Assembly (NCBI RefSeq): GCF_019352895.1
Contig: NZ_JAAAFX010000004.1
Location: 186,001-250,000 of the forward strand
Length of the DNA stretch: 64,000 bases
Source: Variovorax boronicumulans
GTDB lineage: Bacteria; Pseudomonadota; Gammaproteobacteria; Burkholderiales; Burkholderiaceae_C
Direction: 5' to 3'
Below are positions 7,725 to 18,000 of the stretch, one piece after another. The notes beneath the pieces are model-generated. The model ran no database searches, was not told where the DNA came from, and worked only from the letters and a program-made list of their open reading frames with translations. Positions within the stretch are counted from its first letter, which is position 1, and the number at the start of each line of letters is the position of its first letter. Both the position numbers and the translations under genes were made by a program.

Positions 7725-8720
7725 TCACTCCCCCTTGATGCCGGCGCGCTTGACCAGCTCGCCGTACACCGCGAGGCGCTCCGACATCATGGCGGTGAAC
7801 TGCGCCGACGACAGCGCCTCGGGCGCCAATGCGCCGCGCGACTGCAGCGCCTCCAGCATGGCCGGCTGCTCCGCCACGGTGCGCACGGCCTTGTAGAGCA
7901 CGGCCAGCACCTCGGGCGGCGTCCTGGCCGGTGCCGCCAGGCCGATCCACGAGGTGGCGTTGACCACCGGGTAGCCCAGCTCCTCGAAGGTGGGCACATC
8001 GGGCAGCACCGACAGGCGCGTGGGCGCGGCCACCGCCAGCGCGCGCAGCTTGCCGGCCTGGATCTGCGGCAGGAAGGGCGCGAGGTTGTCGAGGCCGAAC
8101 TGCACCTCGTTGGCCATCAGCGCCGCGACCAGCGGGCCGCCGCCGCGGTAGGGCACGTGCACCGCGTTGAACTGCGCCGCGTTCCTGAGCAGTTCCACAT
8201 TGAGCTGCCCCATGCTGCCCGGCCCCGCGCTGCAGAAATTGAGCTGGCCGGGGTTCGCCTTCAGATGGGCCAGGAACTCCTTGAAGGTCTTGCCCGGCAC
8301 CGCCGGGTTGACCACCAGCACGTTGGGCGTGCGGGCCAGCTGCGCGATCGAGGCGAAGTCCTTGATCGGGTCGTAGCCCGTGTTGGCCTGCGTGAGCGGA
8401 TTGGCCAGGTGCGAGCTTTGCGAGGAGACCACCAGCGTGTAGCCGTCGGCCTTGGCGCGCGCCACCTGGGCGCTGGCGATCGAGCCGCCGGCGCCCGCGC
8501 GGTTGTCCACCACCACCGAGGTGCCCAGCGCCTTGGCCAGCGGCTCGGCGTAGAGCCGCGCGATCAGGTCGACCGAGCCGCCCGCGGGGAAAGGCACCAC
8601 CAGCGTGACCGGCCGGGACGGGAAAGACTGCGCATGCGCCCCCAGGGGCAGCGCGGCGGCCAGGCCCATGCCCAGAAGGCTGCGGCGGCGCAGCGTGAAA
8701 GCGTCGGAGAAGGAGCGCAT
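7725..8720 (-). CDS. Bug-family tripartite tricarboxylate transporter binding protein
   Basis: A 331-residue periplasmic solute-binding protein. An N-terminal signal (RRRSLLGMGLAAALPLGAHA, with a twin-arginine-like RRR) precedes the Bug fold, recognised by FPSRPVTLVVPFPAGGSVDLIAR, VVVDNRAGAGGSIASAQVA and VPYRGGGPLVAALMANEVQFG. Such proteins bind small carboxylates and either serve a TctAB transporter or act as sensors. No TctA or TctB genes are nearby, the usual case for the many orphan Bug genes of this bacterial group. It is transcribed with the desuccinylase-like hydrolase and divergent from an RpiR regulator, suggesting a carboxylated acyl-amino acid as ligand. Confidence 0.85.
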   Translation of the reverse strand: MRSFSDAFTLRRRSLLGMGLAAALPLGAHAQSFPSRPVTLVVPFPAGGSVDLIARLYAEPLAKALGTSVVVDNRAGAGGSIASAQVARAKADGYTLVVSSQSSHLANPLTQANTGYDPIKDFASIAQLARTPNVLVVNPAVPGKTFKEFLAHLKANPGQLNFCSAGPGSMGQLNVELLRNAAQFNAVHVPYRGGGPLVAALMANEVQFGLDNLAPFLPQIQAGKLRALAVAAPTRLSVLPDVPTFEELGYPVVNATSWIGLAAPARTPPEVLAVLYKAVRTVAEQPAMLEALQSRGALAPEALSSAQFTAMMSERLAVYGELVKRAGIKGE

Positions 8721-8750
8721 GGCGTGGTGTCCAGAAAGAGTGGAAAGAGA

Positions 8751-8815
8751 GCAAGAAGATTATTTGAAGAGATTTTTTCATTTTATTTTTCAAATTGCAA
8801 TGAAGTCTTCAAAAT
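8751..8815. promoter_or_regulatory. AT-rich divergent promoter/operator between Bug and RpiR genes
   Basis: This stretch is about 70-75 percent A+T in otherwise very GC-rich DNA. It contains a perfect 8-bp inverted repeat, TTTGAAGA at 8763-8770 and TCTTCAAA at 8806-8813, enclosing T-runs at 8773-8778 and 8781-8790. It lies between the Bug start (8720) and the RpiR start (8847), so it probably holds both promoters and the RpiR operator. The assignment rests on position and symmetry. Confidence 0.45.
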
Positions 8816-8846
8816 CGGAAGGCAGGCAGTTTGCTCACAATCCCCC

Positions 8847-9716
8847 ATGGCCACCCAGAACCTCAACCAACGCATCGCCGGCTACGACCGGAAGCTCACC
8901 AAGAGCGAGCAGCGGCTGATCGCCGAACTGCAGGCCCGCCACCCGCAGGGCCTGCTCGAATCGGCCAGCCAGCTGGCAAGGCAGGTCGACACCAGCGCCT
9001 CCACCGTGGTGCGGCTGCTCGCCAAGCTGGGCTATGCGAGCTATGCCGAAGCGCAGATGGAAGCGCGTTCGGAGGTCACGGCCCTGCTCGCCACGCCCGG
9101 CACCCGCGCCAGCGCCGTGATCGGCGACGACACCTCCATCCGCTCCTGCCTGGACAACGTGCTGCTGCACGACCAGCACAACCTGGCCGCCACCTTCGCC
9201 GCGCTCGACGTGGCCGCCTTCGAGGCCACGGTGCGCCTGCTCACGCAGCGCAAGGCGCGCGTCCACGTGCTGGGGCAGCGCCACGGCGCCCCGATCGCCA
9301 GCCACCTGGCCCTGCACCTGAACCTGTGCCTGCCCGACGTGCGGCTGATGTCGTCGACCGGCCCGCTGTTCATCGAGGACGAGATGCTGTGGATCGGCGA
9401 GCACGACGTGCTGCTGGCCCCGACCTTCCGCCGTCACTCGCTGGCGATCACGCGCGCCGCGAAGTACTTCCGGGACCACGGCGCCAGGGTGGTGGTGATC
9501 ACCGACGTGCCCACCGCCCCACCCGTGGCCTCGGCCGACCATGTGCTGCTGGTGCGCACCTCGAGCGCCTCGCCCTTCGACTCCTACACCGCCGCGCTCT
9601 CGGTGGCCAACGCGCTGGTCATGGCCGTGGCGCAGCGGCGCAAGAAGGAACTGGGCGCGGCGCTGGAGCGCGGCGAGGCACTGTGGGCCAAGCACTGGAA
9701 GGAAGCGGACATTTGA
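8847..9716 (+). CDS. MurR/RpiR-family transcriptional regulator
   Basis: A 289-residue regulator. Residues 1-77 form the RpiR helix-turn-helix (LTKSEQRLIAELQ, ESASQLARQVDTSASTVVRLLAKLGY), and residues about 115-270 form a SIS sugar-isomerase-type domain that binds a phosphorylated or carboxylated ligand (RVHVLGQRHGAPIASHLA, GARVVVITDVP). The ATG at 8847 starts exactly at the domain; the long upstream open frame is not coding. It is divergent from the Bug/hydrolase pair and is the probable controller of that operon through the AT-rich spacer. Whether it represses or activates is not visible. Confidence 0.85.
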   Translation: MATQNLNQRIAGYDRKLTKSEQRLIAELQARHPQGLLESASQLARQVDTSASTVVRLLAKLGYASYAEAQMEARSEVTALLATPGTRASAVIGDDTSIRSCLDNVLLHDQHNLAATFAALDVAAFEATVRLLTQRKARVHVLGQRHGAPIASHLALHLNLCLPDVRLMSSTGPLFIEDEMLWIGEHDVLLAPTFRRHSLAITRAAKYFRDHGARVVVITDVPTAPPVASADHVLLVRTSSASPFDSYTAALSVANALVMAVAQRRKKELGAALERGEALWAKHWKEADI

Positions 9717-9760
9717 GCGCCCGCGCTCTCGGAAGGCCTGGCCCCCGTCCACCATAATGT

Positions 9761-9856
9761 GTGGCCGGGCTACCGCCGCTCTGCGGCGCGGGCATGGCAC
9801 CGCAGCAAGAGCGCTCCGGTGCTGCACTCCACAGGTCGGAAGCAACCCGGTACCCC
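9761..9856 (+). ncRNA. Candidate structured RNA or mutS 5' leader
   Basis: The 236-bp gap before mutS contains nested helices. CGCCGC (9774-9779) pairs with GCGGCG (9783-9788) across a TCT loop. GCACCG (9797-9802) pairs with CGGTGC (9817-9822). CCGGG (9765-9769) pairs with CCCGG (9846-9850) and closes both. A CATAAT -10-like hexamer lies just upstream at 9753-9758. The result resembles a small multibranch RNA followed by CCCCCTTTC. It is not a tRNA, and the SRP-like string around 9832 lacks the SRP core. It could be a leader or chance pairing in GC-rich DNA. Confidence 0.25.
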
Positions 9857-9952
9857 CTTTCAAATCGACAGGCCAAGCGCCGACGCCGCAAGCGCGAACG
9901 TCGCGCGGCGCGGACCAGTGAAGACAAGCGAACAATGACCGAGGCGAGTGCA

Positions 9953-12637
9953 ATGAACTCCAATGGGATCCGCGGTGCGGGCAAGAAAAGCCTGCCGGAC
10001 CCGACGCTGGCGAAGGACGACTTCGCGCAGCACACGCCCATGATGGCGCAGTATTTCCGCCTCAAGGCGGACCATCCCGACACCCTGCTGTTCTACCGGA
10101 TGGGCGACTTCTACGAGCTGTTCTACGCCGACGCCGAGAAGGCCGCGCGCCTGCTCGACATCACGCTCACGCAGCGCGGCCAGTCGGGTGGCCAGCCGGT
10201 CATGATGGCCGGCGTACCCTTCCATGCGGTCGATGCCTACCTCGGGCGGCTGATCAAGCTGGGCGAGTCGGTCGCGATCTGCGAGCAGGTGGGCGAGGTC
10301 GGCGCCACCAAGGGCCCGGTCGAGCGCAAGGTGATGCGCGTGGTCACGCCCGGCACGCTGACCGATGCCGAGCTGCTCAACGACAAGAGCGAATCGCTGC
10401 TGCTGGCCGTGCATGCGGGCAGCCGCAATTTCTGCGGCCTGGCCTGGCTCAGCGTGACCGGCGCCGAGCTGCGCCTGGCCGAATGCCCGGCCGATGCGCT
10501 GGAAGCCTGGATCGCGCGCATCGCGCCCAGCGAACTGCTCTACAGCGCCGAGGTCACGCCGGCCTTCGAGAACCGCCTCAAGGCCGCGCGCGCGGCCCAG
10601 CCCTTCACGCTGTCGGTGCGCCCGGCCTGGCAGTTCGACGGCGCGCTGGGCGAACGCAAGCTCTGCGAGCAGCTCGCGAGCGCCAGCCTGTCGGCCTGGA
10701 ACGCCGAGGCGCTGGGCAACGCGCATGCCGCGGCCTCGGCGCTGCTGGGCTATGCCGAGCACACACAGGGCCGCGCGCTGCCGCACCTGCAGCGCCTCAC
10801 GGTGGAGCGCGACGGCGACCTGATCGAGCTGCCGCCCGCCACGCGGCGCAACCTCGAACTGGTGCAGACATTGCGCGGCGAGGATTCGCCCACCCTGTTC
10901 TCGCTGCTCGACACCTGCATGACCGGCATGGGCAGCCGCCTGCTCAAGCGCTGGCTGCTGTCGCCGCGGCGCGAGCGCGGCGAGGCGCAGGCGCGGCTCG
11001 ATGCGATCGGCGCGCTGCAGGCGCCGGCGCTCGGCGGCAGCAGCGCGCCCTGGCGCACGCTGCGCGAACAGCTCAAGAACACCAGCGACGTCGAGCGCAT
11101 CGCGGCGCGCATCGCGCTGCGCCAAGTGCGTCCGCGCGAACTGGTGGCGCTGCGCCTGGCGCTGGCCAAGGCCGAGCAGCTCGCGCCCGCCCTGCCTGGC
11201 GCGGCTGCGCTGCTGCAGCAGATCGCGCAGCGCCTGTCGCCGCCCGCGGGTTGCGCCGAGCTGCTGGTCGCGGCGCTCAAGCCCGACCCGGCCGCGCTGG
11301 TGCGCGACGGCGGCGTGATCGCGACCGGCCACGATGCCGACCTCGACGAGCTGCGCGCGATCAGCGAGAACTGCGACGAGTTCCTGCTCAAGCTCGAAGC
11401 GAGCGAACGCGAGCGCACCGGCATCAGCAACCTTCGGGTGCAGTTCAACCGCGTGCACGGCTTCTACATCGAGGTCACGCAGAGCGCGCTGTCGAAGGTG
11501 CCCGACAACTACCGCCGCCGCCAGACGCTGAAGAACGCCGAGCGCTTCATCACGCCCGAGCTCAAGACCTTCGAGGACAAGGCGCTGAGCGCGCAGGACC
11601 GCGCCCTGGCACGCGAGAAGTGGCTCTACGAGCAGCTGCTCGACGCGCTGCAGCCGCATGTGAACGCGCTCACCGCCCTGGCCGCAGGCATCGCCACGCT
11701 CGACGCGCTGTGCGCGCTGGCCGAGCGTTCGCACACGCTGCACTGGAAGGCGCCGAGCTTCGTCTCGCACCCCTGCATCGAGATCGCGCAGGGCCGCCAT
11801 CCGGTGGTCGAGGCGCGGCTGGCCGAGAAGTCGGCCGGCGCCTTCATCGCCAACGACACCCAGCTCGGGCCGCAGCAGCGCATGCAGGTCATCACCGGCC
11901 CCAACATGGGCGGCAAGTCGACCTACATGCGGCAGATCGCGATCGTGGTGCTGCTGGCCTCCATCGGCTCGCACGTGCCCGCGGCGGCCTGCCGGCTCGG
12001 ACCGATCGACGCGATCCATACCCGCATCGGCGCGGCCGACGACCTGGCCAACGCGCAGTCGACCTTCATGCTCGAGATGACCGAGGCCGCGCAGATCCTG
12101 CACGGTGCCACCGCGCAGTCGCTGGTGCTGATGGACGAGATCGGCCGCGGCACCAGCACCTTCGACGGCCTCGCGCTGGCCGCGGGCATCGCCGCGCAGC
12201 TGCACGACCGCACCAAGGCCTTCACGCTGTTCGCCACCCACTACTTCGAGCTCACCGAGTTCCCGGCCACGCACCACGGCGCGGTCAACATGCATGTGAG
12301 CGCGACCGAATCGGGCCGCGACATCGTGTTCCTGCACGAGATGCAGCCCGGGCCGGCAAGCAAGAGCTACGGGATCCAGGTGGCGCGGCTGGCCGGCATG
12401 CCGGCCGCGGTGGTCAACCATGCGCGCCAGGCCTTGGAGGCGCTCGAGGCCCAGCAGACCCAGACCCGGGCCCAGGTCGATCTGTTCGCGCCGCCGCCCG
12501 TGGCCGAGACGCCCGAGGACAGCGCCGTAGAATCCGCCCTGGCTGCGCTCGACCTCGATGCGATGAGCCCCCGCGAGGCGCTCGAGGCGCTGTACGCCCT
12601 TCAAAAACTCAATGCGCGCGAAGGAGGCCGAAGCTGA
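9953..12637 (+). CDS. mutS: DNA mismatch repair protein MutS
   Basis: An 894-residue MutS, the mismatch-recognising ATPase that recruits MutL. The mismatch wedge is at Phe53-Tyr54-Glu55 (MGDFYELF). The connector, lever and clamp regions follow, then the ABC-type ATPase with Walker [10 protein letters not shown] (residues 649-657), an [11 protein letters not shown] signature, Walker [16 protein letters not shown] and the FATHYFELT switch. The ATG at 9953 was chosen because GAGG lies 8 nt upstream; an in-frame ATG at 9935 would add six residues and has no clear ribosome site. Full length and intact. The Anbu gene begins 26 bp downstream, so they may be cotranscribed. Confidence 0.97.
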   Translation: MNSNGIRGAGKKSLPDPTLAKDDFAQHTPMMAQYFRLKADHPDTLLFYRMGDFYELFYADAEKAARLLDITLTQRGQSGGQPVMMAGVPFHAVDAYLGRLIKLGESVAICEQVGEVGATKGPVERKVMRVVTPGTLTDAELLNDKSESLLLAVHAGSRNFCGLAWLSVTGAELRLAECPADALEAWIARIAPSELLYSAEVTPAFENRLKAARAAQPFTLSVRPAWQFDGALGERKLCEQLASASLSAWNAEALGNAHAAASALLGYAEHTQGRALPHLQRLTVERDGDLIELPPATRRNLELVQTLRGEDSPTLFSLLDTCMTGMGSRLLKRWLLSPRRERGEAQARLDAIGALQAPALGGSSAPWRTLREQLKNTSDVERIAARIALRQVRPRELVALRLALAKAEQLAPALPGAAALLQQIAQRLSPPAGCAELLVAALKPDPAALVRDGGVIATGHDADLDELRAISENCDEFLLKLEASERERTGISNLRVQFNRVHGFYIEVTQSALSKVPDNYRRRQTLKNAERFITPELKTFEDKALSAQDRALAREKWLYEQLLDALQPHVNALTALAAGIATLDALCALAERSHTLHWKAPSFVSHPCIEIAQGRHPVVEARLAEKSAGAFIANDTQLGPQQRMQVITGPNMGGKSTYMRQIAIVVLLASIGSHVPAAACRLGPIDAIHTRIGAADDLANAQSTFMLEMTEAAQILHGATAQSLVLMDEIGRGTSTFDGLALAAGIAAQLHDRTKAFTLFATHYFELTEFPATHHGAVNMHVSATESGRDIVFLHEMQPGPASKSYGIQVARLAGMPAAVVNHARQALEALEAQQTQTRAQVDLFAPPPVAETPEDSAVESALAALDLDAMSPREALEALYALQKLNAREGGRS

Positions 12638-12663
12638 GCCGGCCTGTTTTGCGCGAAGACCTC

Positions 12664-13503
12664 ATGACTTATTGCGTAGGCATCAAACTCAACGCCGGCC
12701 TGGTGTTCCTCTCGGACTCGCGCACCAACGCGGGCGTGGACCACATCAGCACCTTCCGCAAGATGATCGTCTACGAGCAGCCCGACGACCGCGTCATGGT
12801 GCTGCTGTCGGCCGGCAACCTGAGCATCTCGCAGTCGGTGCGCGAGATCCTGCAGATCGAGGAGGTGCGCGAGGTCCAGGAAAACGGCGAGCCCGGCGCG
12901 CCGATCACCATCTGGAACGCCAAGAGCATGTTCGACGCCGCGCGCGTGCTCGGCTCGGCGGTGCGCCATGTGTACGACCGCGACGCCGAAGCGCTCAAGC
13001 ATGCGGGCGTGGACTTCAACGTGTCCTTCATCTTCGGCGGCCAGGTCAAGGGCGAAGGCATGCGCCTGTTCCTGGTCTACTCGGCCGGCAACTTCATCGA
13101 GGCCACCAACGAGACGCCCTACTTCCAGGTCGGCGAATCGAAGTACGGCAAGCCGGTGCTCGACCGCGTGCTCGCGCCCGACACCCCGCTCGACGAGGCC
13201 GCCAAGTGCGCGCTGGTGTCGATGGACTCGACCATGAAGTCCAACCTCTCGGTGGGCCTGCCGCTGGACCTGGTGGTGTATGAAGCCGGCCGGCTGCGCA
13301 CCGACAAGATCGTCTGCCTCGACGCCAACAACCCCTACTACCAGATGATGCACAACAGCTGGGGCCAGAAGCTGCGCGAGGTGTTCGACAGCATCGAGGA
13401 CCCGGTGTGGGACGGCAGCTTCACCGAGCACCCGCTGATGATGCCGGCCACGCGCCACGCGCCGCTGCGCAAGATCTCCACGCCCGACGAAAAGCTGATC
13501 TAG
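12664..13503 (+). CDS. Anbu proteasome-type (ancestral beta subunit) peptidase
   Basis: A 279-residue N-terminal-nucleophile hydrolase of the Anbu type. After removal of Met1 the chain begins with Thr2 (MTYCVGIKL), the expected catalytic nucleophile, followed by GLVFLSDSRTNAGVD, where Asp and Arg of the active site sit, and a Lys in TFRKM. MVLLSAGNLSISQSVRE and NVSFIFGGQ are family signatures. Anbu forms ring or helical assemblies, but its cellular substrate is not established. In many genomes it is next to a DUF403/ATP-grasp/transglutaminase set; none of those is here, where it lies between mutS and an alpha/beta hydrolase. Intact and full length. Confidence 0.9.
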   Translation: MTYCVGIKLNAGLVFLSDSRTNAGVDHISTFRKMIVYEQPDDRVMVLLSAGNLSISQSVREILQIEEVREVQENGEPGAPITIWNAKSMFDAARVLGSAVRHVYDRDAEALKHAGVDFNVSFIFGGQVKGEGMRLFLVYSAGNFIEATNETPYFQVGESKYGKPVLDRVLAPDTPLDEAAKCALVSMDSTMKSNLSVGLPLDLVVYEAGRLRTDKIVCLDANNPYYQMMHNSWGQKLREVFDSIEDPVWDGSFTEHPLMMPATRHAPLRKISTPDEKLI

Positions 13504-13520
13504 GTCCGGGCCCGCATCCG

Positions 13521-14345
13521 ATGGCCATGCCTCCGATCGTCTTCTCGCACGGCAACAGCTTCCCGGCGAGCACCTACCGCGTGATGCTCGACAGCCTGCG
13601 CAACCGCGGCTTCGACGTGCACGCGATCGAGAAGTTCGGGCACGACCCGAAGTACCCGGTGACCAACAACTGGCCGCACCTGGTCGCGCAGCTGGCCGAC
13701 TTCACGCGCGGCGTGGTCAAGGAAGCGGGCCAGCCGGCGCTGCTGGTGGGCCATTCGCTGGGCGGCTTCCTGAGCCTGATGTGCGCCTCGGGCCACCCGA
13801 CGCTCGCGCGCGGCGTGGTCATGCTCGACTCGCCGCTGGTGGGCGGCTGGCGCGCCAACACGCTGGGCCTGGTCAAGCGCACCGCGCTGATGAAGACCGT
13901 CTCGCCCGGCGCGGTGAGCCGCAAGCGGCGCAACCGCTGGGACGACCGCGAGGCCGCCTTCTCCCACTTCCGCGCCAAGAAGGCGTTCGCGCGCTGGGAC
14001 GAGCAGGTATTGCGCGACTACATCGAGCACGGCATGCTCGATGCGCCCGCTGCCGCAGACCCGGCCGAGGCGCTGACCCTGAGCTTCGACCGCGACGTCG
14101 AGACCGCGATCTACGACACCCTGCCCCACAACCTCGGTGCGCTGCTGCGCGCCAACCCGCTGCAATGCCGCGTGGCCTTCGTGGGCGGACGCCAGTCGGT
14201 CGAGATGCGGCGCGTGGGCATGGCCATGACCGACCGCATCACGCGCGGGCGCATCGCGATGCTCGACGGCACGCACCTGTTCCCGATGGAGAAGCCGATC
14301 GCGTCGGCCGCGGCGGTGGAAGCCTCGCTGCGCAACCTGCTCTGA
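13521..14345 (+). CDS. Alpha/beta-hydrolase fold protein
   Basis: A 274-residue cytoplasmic alpha/beta hydrolase. The oxyanion region HGNSFPAS (residues 10-17) and the nucleophile elbow GHSLGG (Ser79) are clear, and the catalytic His is His252 in DGTHLFP near the end; the acid is probably Asp/Glu before FVGGRQS. A cap region of about 100 residues, rich in Arg and Lys (SRKRRNRW), lies between. It starts 17 bp after the Anbu stop and may share its transcript. Family members include esterases, epoxide hydrolases and C-C hydrolases; nothing in the sequence picks one. Confidence 0.8.
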   Translation: MAMPPIVFSHGNSFPASTYRVMLDSLRNRGFDVHAIEKFGHDPKYPVTNNWPHLVAQLADFTRGVVKEAGQPALLVGHSLGGFLSLMCASGHPTLARGVVMLDSPLVGGWRANTLGLVKRTALMKTVSPGAVSRKRRNRWDDREAAFSHFRAKKAFARWDEQVLRDYIEHGMLDAPAAADPAEALTLSFDRDVETAIYDTLPHNLGALLRANPLQCRVAFVGGRQSVEMRRVGMAMTDRITRGRIAMLDGTHLFPMEKPIASAAAVEASLRNLL

Positions 14346-14416
14346 CCGTCGGCATGGCGGCGGGCGGCTGCCTAGAATCGCGCGGCCCCTTCCAGAGACC
14401 GACCCGCCGAATCCGC

Positions 14417-15028
14417 ATGCTCCCGCCCGAATCCCTGTCCGCGCCCGCCCTGGCCGATGCCCTGATCATCGACCCCTTCTACCTGGCGATCTCCGTCGAT
14501 TTCGAACACGACATGCCCCGCCGCAAGGCCGTGCTCGCGTCCTACTTCGCGTATTCGATGGGCGAAGCCGAACGCAGCGGGCGCTGCCTCACGCTCGAAG
14601 ATCGCGCATCGGGCGCGGCCGCATGGCTGCTGCCGCGCGCGGACGCAGCCGAGGCGGCGGAGTCGGCCGCGAAGCACGCCTTCCTCGCCCGCACGCTGGG
14701 CCCGCGGGGCCTGGCCCACTACCACCGCATCGTCGAATTCATGGCCGCGCAGTCACCGGCCGTGGTGCCGGCGGGCGCGTGGTACCTGTCGATCCTGGGC
14801 ATCGCGCCGGCCGCGCAAGGCCAGGGCCTCGGCGCGAAGCTGCTGGCACCGACGCTGGCCGAGGCCGATGCGGCGGGCGTGCCCTGCTTCCTCGAGACCT
14901 TCACGCCGCGCAGCGTGGGCTTCTACGAGCGGCGGGGCTTCCGCGCCGCGGCCACACACCGCGAACCGGTCACGGGTGCGGACTACCTGATCATGTGCCG
15001 CGCGCCGCGCAGCCCGCTCACCACCTGA
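14417..15028 (+). CDS. GNAT-family N-acetyltransferase
   Basis: A 203-residue acetyltransferase. The acetyl-CoA pyrophosphate loop is AAQGQGLGAKLLAP (about residues 133-146), preceded by strand WYLSILGIAP and followed by PCFLETFTPRSVGFYERRGFRA, the classic beta5/C-terminal GNAT signature. It resembles the yeast MPR1-like/Streptomyces-type subgroup with an N-terminal half that is mostly helical. A TAGAAT -10-like hexamer lies at 14373-14378, so it may have its own promoter. Its 3' end overlaps the autotransporter stop by 11 bp on the other strand. Substrate unknown. Confidence 0.8.
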   Translation: MLPPESLSAPALADALIIDPFYLAISVDFEHDMPRRKAVLASYFAYSMGEAERSGRCLTLEDRASGAAAWLLPRADAAEAAESAAKHAFLARTLGPRGLAHYHRIVEFMAAQSPAVVPAGAWYLSILGIAPAAQGQGLGAKLLAPTLAEADAAGVPCFLETFTPRSVGFYERRGFRAAATHREPVTGADYLIMCRAPRSPLTT

Positions 15029-18000
15029 CGCGCAGGCCCACCGAGCCCTGCACCGACGACGCCACGCGGCTCGCGCCGCCCGAGGCCCACAGCTTGCCGA
15101 TCTCGCCGTAGACGCTGGTGCGCGCGCCCAGCGCCAGCGAGGCCCCGGTCGCCAGTTCCGTCGAGGCATGGCCGGTGCGGCTCGCGATGTCGGTGCTGGC
15201 CGCCGGGCTGACGAAGCGCGCCACGTCGGTGCCGCCCGCGGCCCGGTACAGGTTGAGCCGCGCATAGGGCTGCAGCGTGCCCAGTCCTGTGCGCAGTTCG
15301 CCCTTCACGCGCACGCCGGCACGCAGCAGCCAGCCATCGTCCGGCCGCTGCTGCACGCGGGCGCCGGCGATGCCGGTGTCGTCCAGCCGCAGGCGCTGGT
15401 GGACCAGCTGCAATTGCGGCTCGACCTGCCAACCCGGCACCACGGCAAAAGCCTGGCCCACCTCGACCGAGGCCAGCAGGCTGCGGCCCTTGCCCGGCGC
15501 GCCGTCGCCGCCCAGCGGGCCCACGGTGTAGCGATGCCGCCCGGCCTGCAGCACTGCGTCGACGTAGAGGTCGCGAACGCCGGCCCACGTCGCATAGCCG
15601 CCGAGGTACTGGTTGCGCAGGTCGTTGCCGCCCACGCCCAGGCCCAGCAGGCCGCGCGCGTCGCCGCGCACCGCCATGTCGCCGTCGAGTTGACCGACGT
15701 AGAGGCCGGCGCGCCATCGGGTGTCGGTGAACAGGTCGGTGCCGACCTGGAAGCCGGTGAGCCGGCCCTCGCTGTGCGGGCGCACGGTGCCCTGCTGGCC
15801 CAGGCGGACCTCGGTGGACAGCACGCGGCCCCAGGCGCTGCGCGGCGCGTCCTGGCCGGCGCCGGACTTCAGCTCGTCGTCGCCCTGGCGCTGGTGCAGG
15901 TTGCCCAGCAGCGCGAGGTTGGCCTGGCGCAGTTGCTCGGGCAGCGCGGCGAACAGCGGCACCTCGCCGCGGTAGACGGGCCGTTCCACGACCGGTTCGC
16001 CGGGCTGGATCGGCCCGCCCGGCTGGGCAGGGTCGACCGGCGTGGCCACGATGGTCGAACGCAGGTACCAGTTCTCGCCCGCGCCGTCGGCATCGGCCGC
16101 GTGCAGCCGGTACTCGTAGGCGCCCGCGTCCACATGGCCGCCGGCCAGCACGAAGGCGTCCTTCGTAGTCTGCGCGGTGGTGGTCGCGCCGTTCAGCGCG
16201 CTGACCACCTCGATGCCGTTGCCCGTGGTCAGCGCGCCCAGGCCGCCGAGGTTGCTCACCTGCACCGTGGTCCGGCCGCGCGCCGAGGCGCCGGCGCCGT
16301 CGAGCACCAGGCGGTCGCTCAGGCTGGCGCTGTCGCCCAGCGCGGTGCCCAGGCGCAGCAGGCCGTTGCTGCCGATGTAGGCGCCGGTGACGGTGAGCGT
16401 GGTGCCGGGCGCCGCGCCCTGCAGCGAGACGGTGCCGCCGTTGTCGAGTGCGGACAGGGTCTGGTTGAAACCGGACAGGTCGAGCATGGCGCCTGCCGTC
16501 ACGCTGTGCGCCGAAGCGCCGCTGAGGCTGCCGGCCGCGCCGGCACGCAGCGTGCCCTGGGCCACCGTGGTGGCGCCGGTGTAGCCGTTGGCGCCGCTGA
16601 GCACCAGCGTGCCGCTGCCGGTCTTGGTGAGCGCGCCCGCGCCGCTGATCGCGCCGGCGAGCGTGCCGGTGAAGGCGCCGGTGTCGATGGTCGGGTCGGC
16701 GATGCCGGTGAAGCGCAGCGCGTTGGCCAGCACCAGGCCATCGGCCGCGAAGCCGAGCGTGGTGCCGTCGTCCATGGCCAGCGCCCCCGCGCCCAGCGCG
16801 CCGTTGCTGGCCACGTCGAGCCGGCCCGCGCGCAGGGTGGTGCCACCGGCGTGGGTGAAGTGGCCGCTCAGCGTCCAGCGTGCGTTGGCCGCGTTCACGT
16901 CGAGGCTGTCGAAGCCCGTGAGCTGTGCGCCGTCGAGCGTGCCCGATGCGGCCGCGCCGTTCTCGCTGCCGCTCAGCACCACGGCCTTGACCACGGTCGG
17001 CGCGCCGGTGCGGATGCCCGCGTCGGCCTTGCCGTTGAAGCGGCCGTCGGCACCCAGCGTGAGCACGGCGTTGCCGCTGCCCAGGTAGACATCGCCGTTG
17101 AGCGTGCCGTGGTTGGTGACGCTGGCCGACTGCGTGTAGTCGGTGATGGCGATGGCGATCGGGGCGGTGATGGTCGCGCCGTGTGCATTGAGCACGGTGC
17201 CGTTCTCCATCTGGATGCCGATGCCCGCCGCGGACTCGATCAGGCCGCCCGCGAGGTTCTTCGCCACGTTGACGGTGCCGCCCGAGACGCGCACGGCCGC
17301 GGCGTTGGCGTTCGCCGCGGTCGCGCGGATGGTGCCCGCGTTCTCCAGGCTGGCGAGGCTGCCGCCCGACAGCTTGACGCCCGACAACCCGCCGCTGATC
17401 TCGCCACCCGCCTGGTTCACCAGCGTGGCGATGGCCGCGTAGTTGATGCTGACCCCGGCCGAGCCCGCGCGGTCGGCCGAGATGAGGCCCGAGTTGACGA
17501 CGCTGCCGTCGCCGAAGATGAGTGCGCCCGAGCCGTGGCCGATCAAGGTGCCGGCATTCGTGAGCGTGCCGCCGCTCGTGAGGAAGACCGCTTCGCCGTT
17601 GACGCTGCTGGTCGAGATGGTGCCGCCGGCCAGGTTGGTCACGCCGGCCCTGGCGCCGCGGATCATCACGGCCGCGGCGTCGGCGTTGCTGGCGATGGTG
17701 CCGCTGTTGGTCACCGTCACGCCCGCGAAGCCGGCCAGCCCTTCGACCGCGGTCGCACCGGCCTGCGCGGTGGTGTCGAGCGTGCCGTTGTTCGTCAGTC
17801 GTGCGTTGGGGCCCGTGAGCTGCACGAGGTTGTTGTGCGTGGTGCCGCTGTCGATGACGAGGTCGGTGCTGGCGCCCAGCGCGGCCGGCGCCAGCGCGGC
17901 CGACAAGGCCATTGCGAGCACACCGCGCAACCACACCGGCGCCCGGCTCACGGTGGTGCCGCCATGGGCCGCCCGGGCCACTTCGGAGACGACCTGACGC

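Noticed and set aside
9826..9856. SRP (4.5S) RNA-like string CAGGTCGGAAGC before mutS
   Set aside because: The conserved SRP core GGTCAGG-x-CCGGAAGG-x-AGCAGCC is not complete and the flanks do not pair as in SRP RNA.
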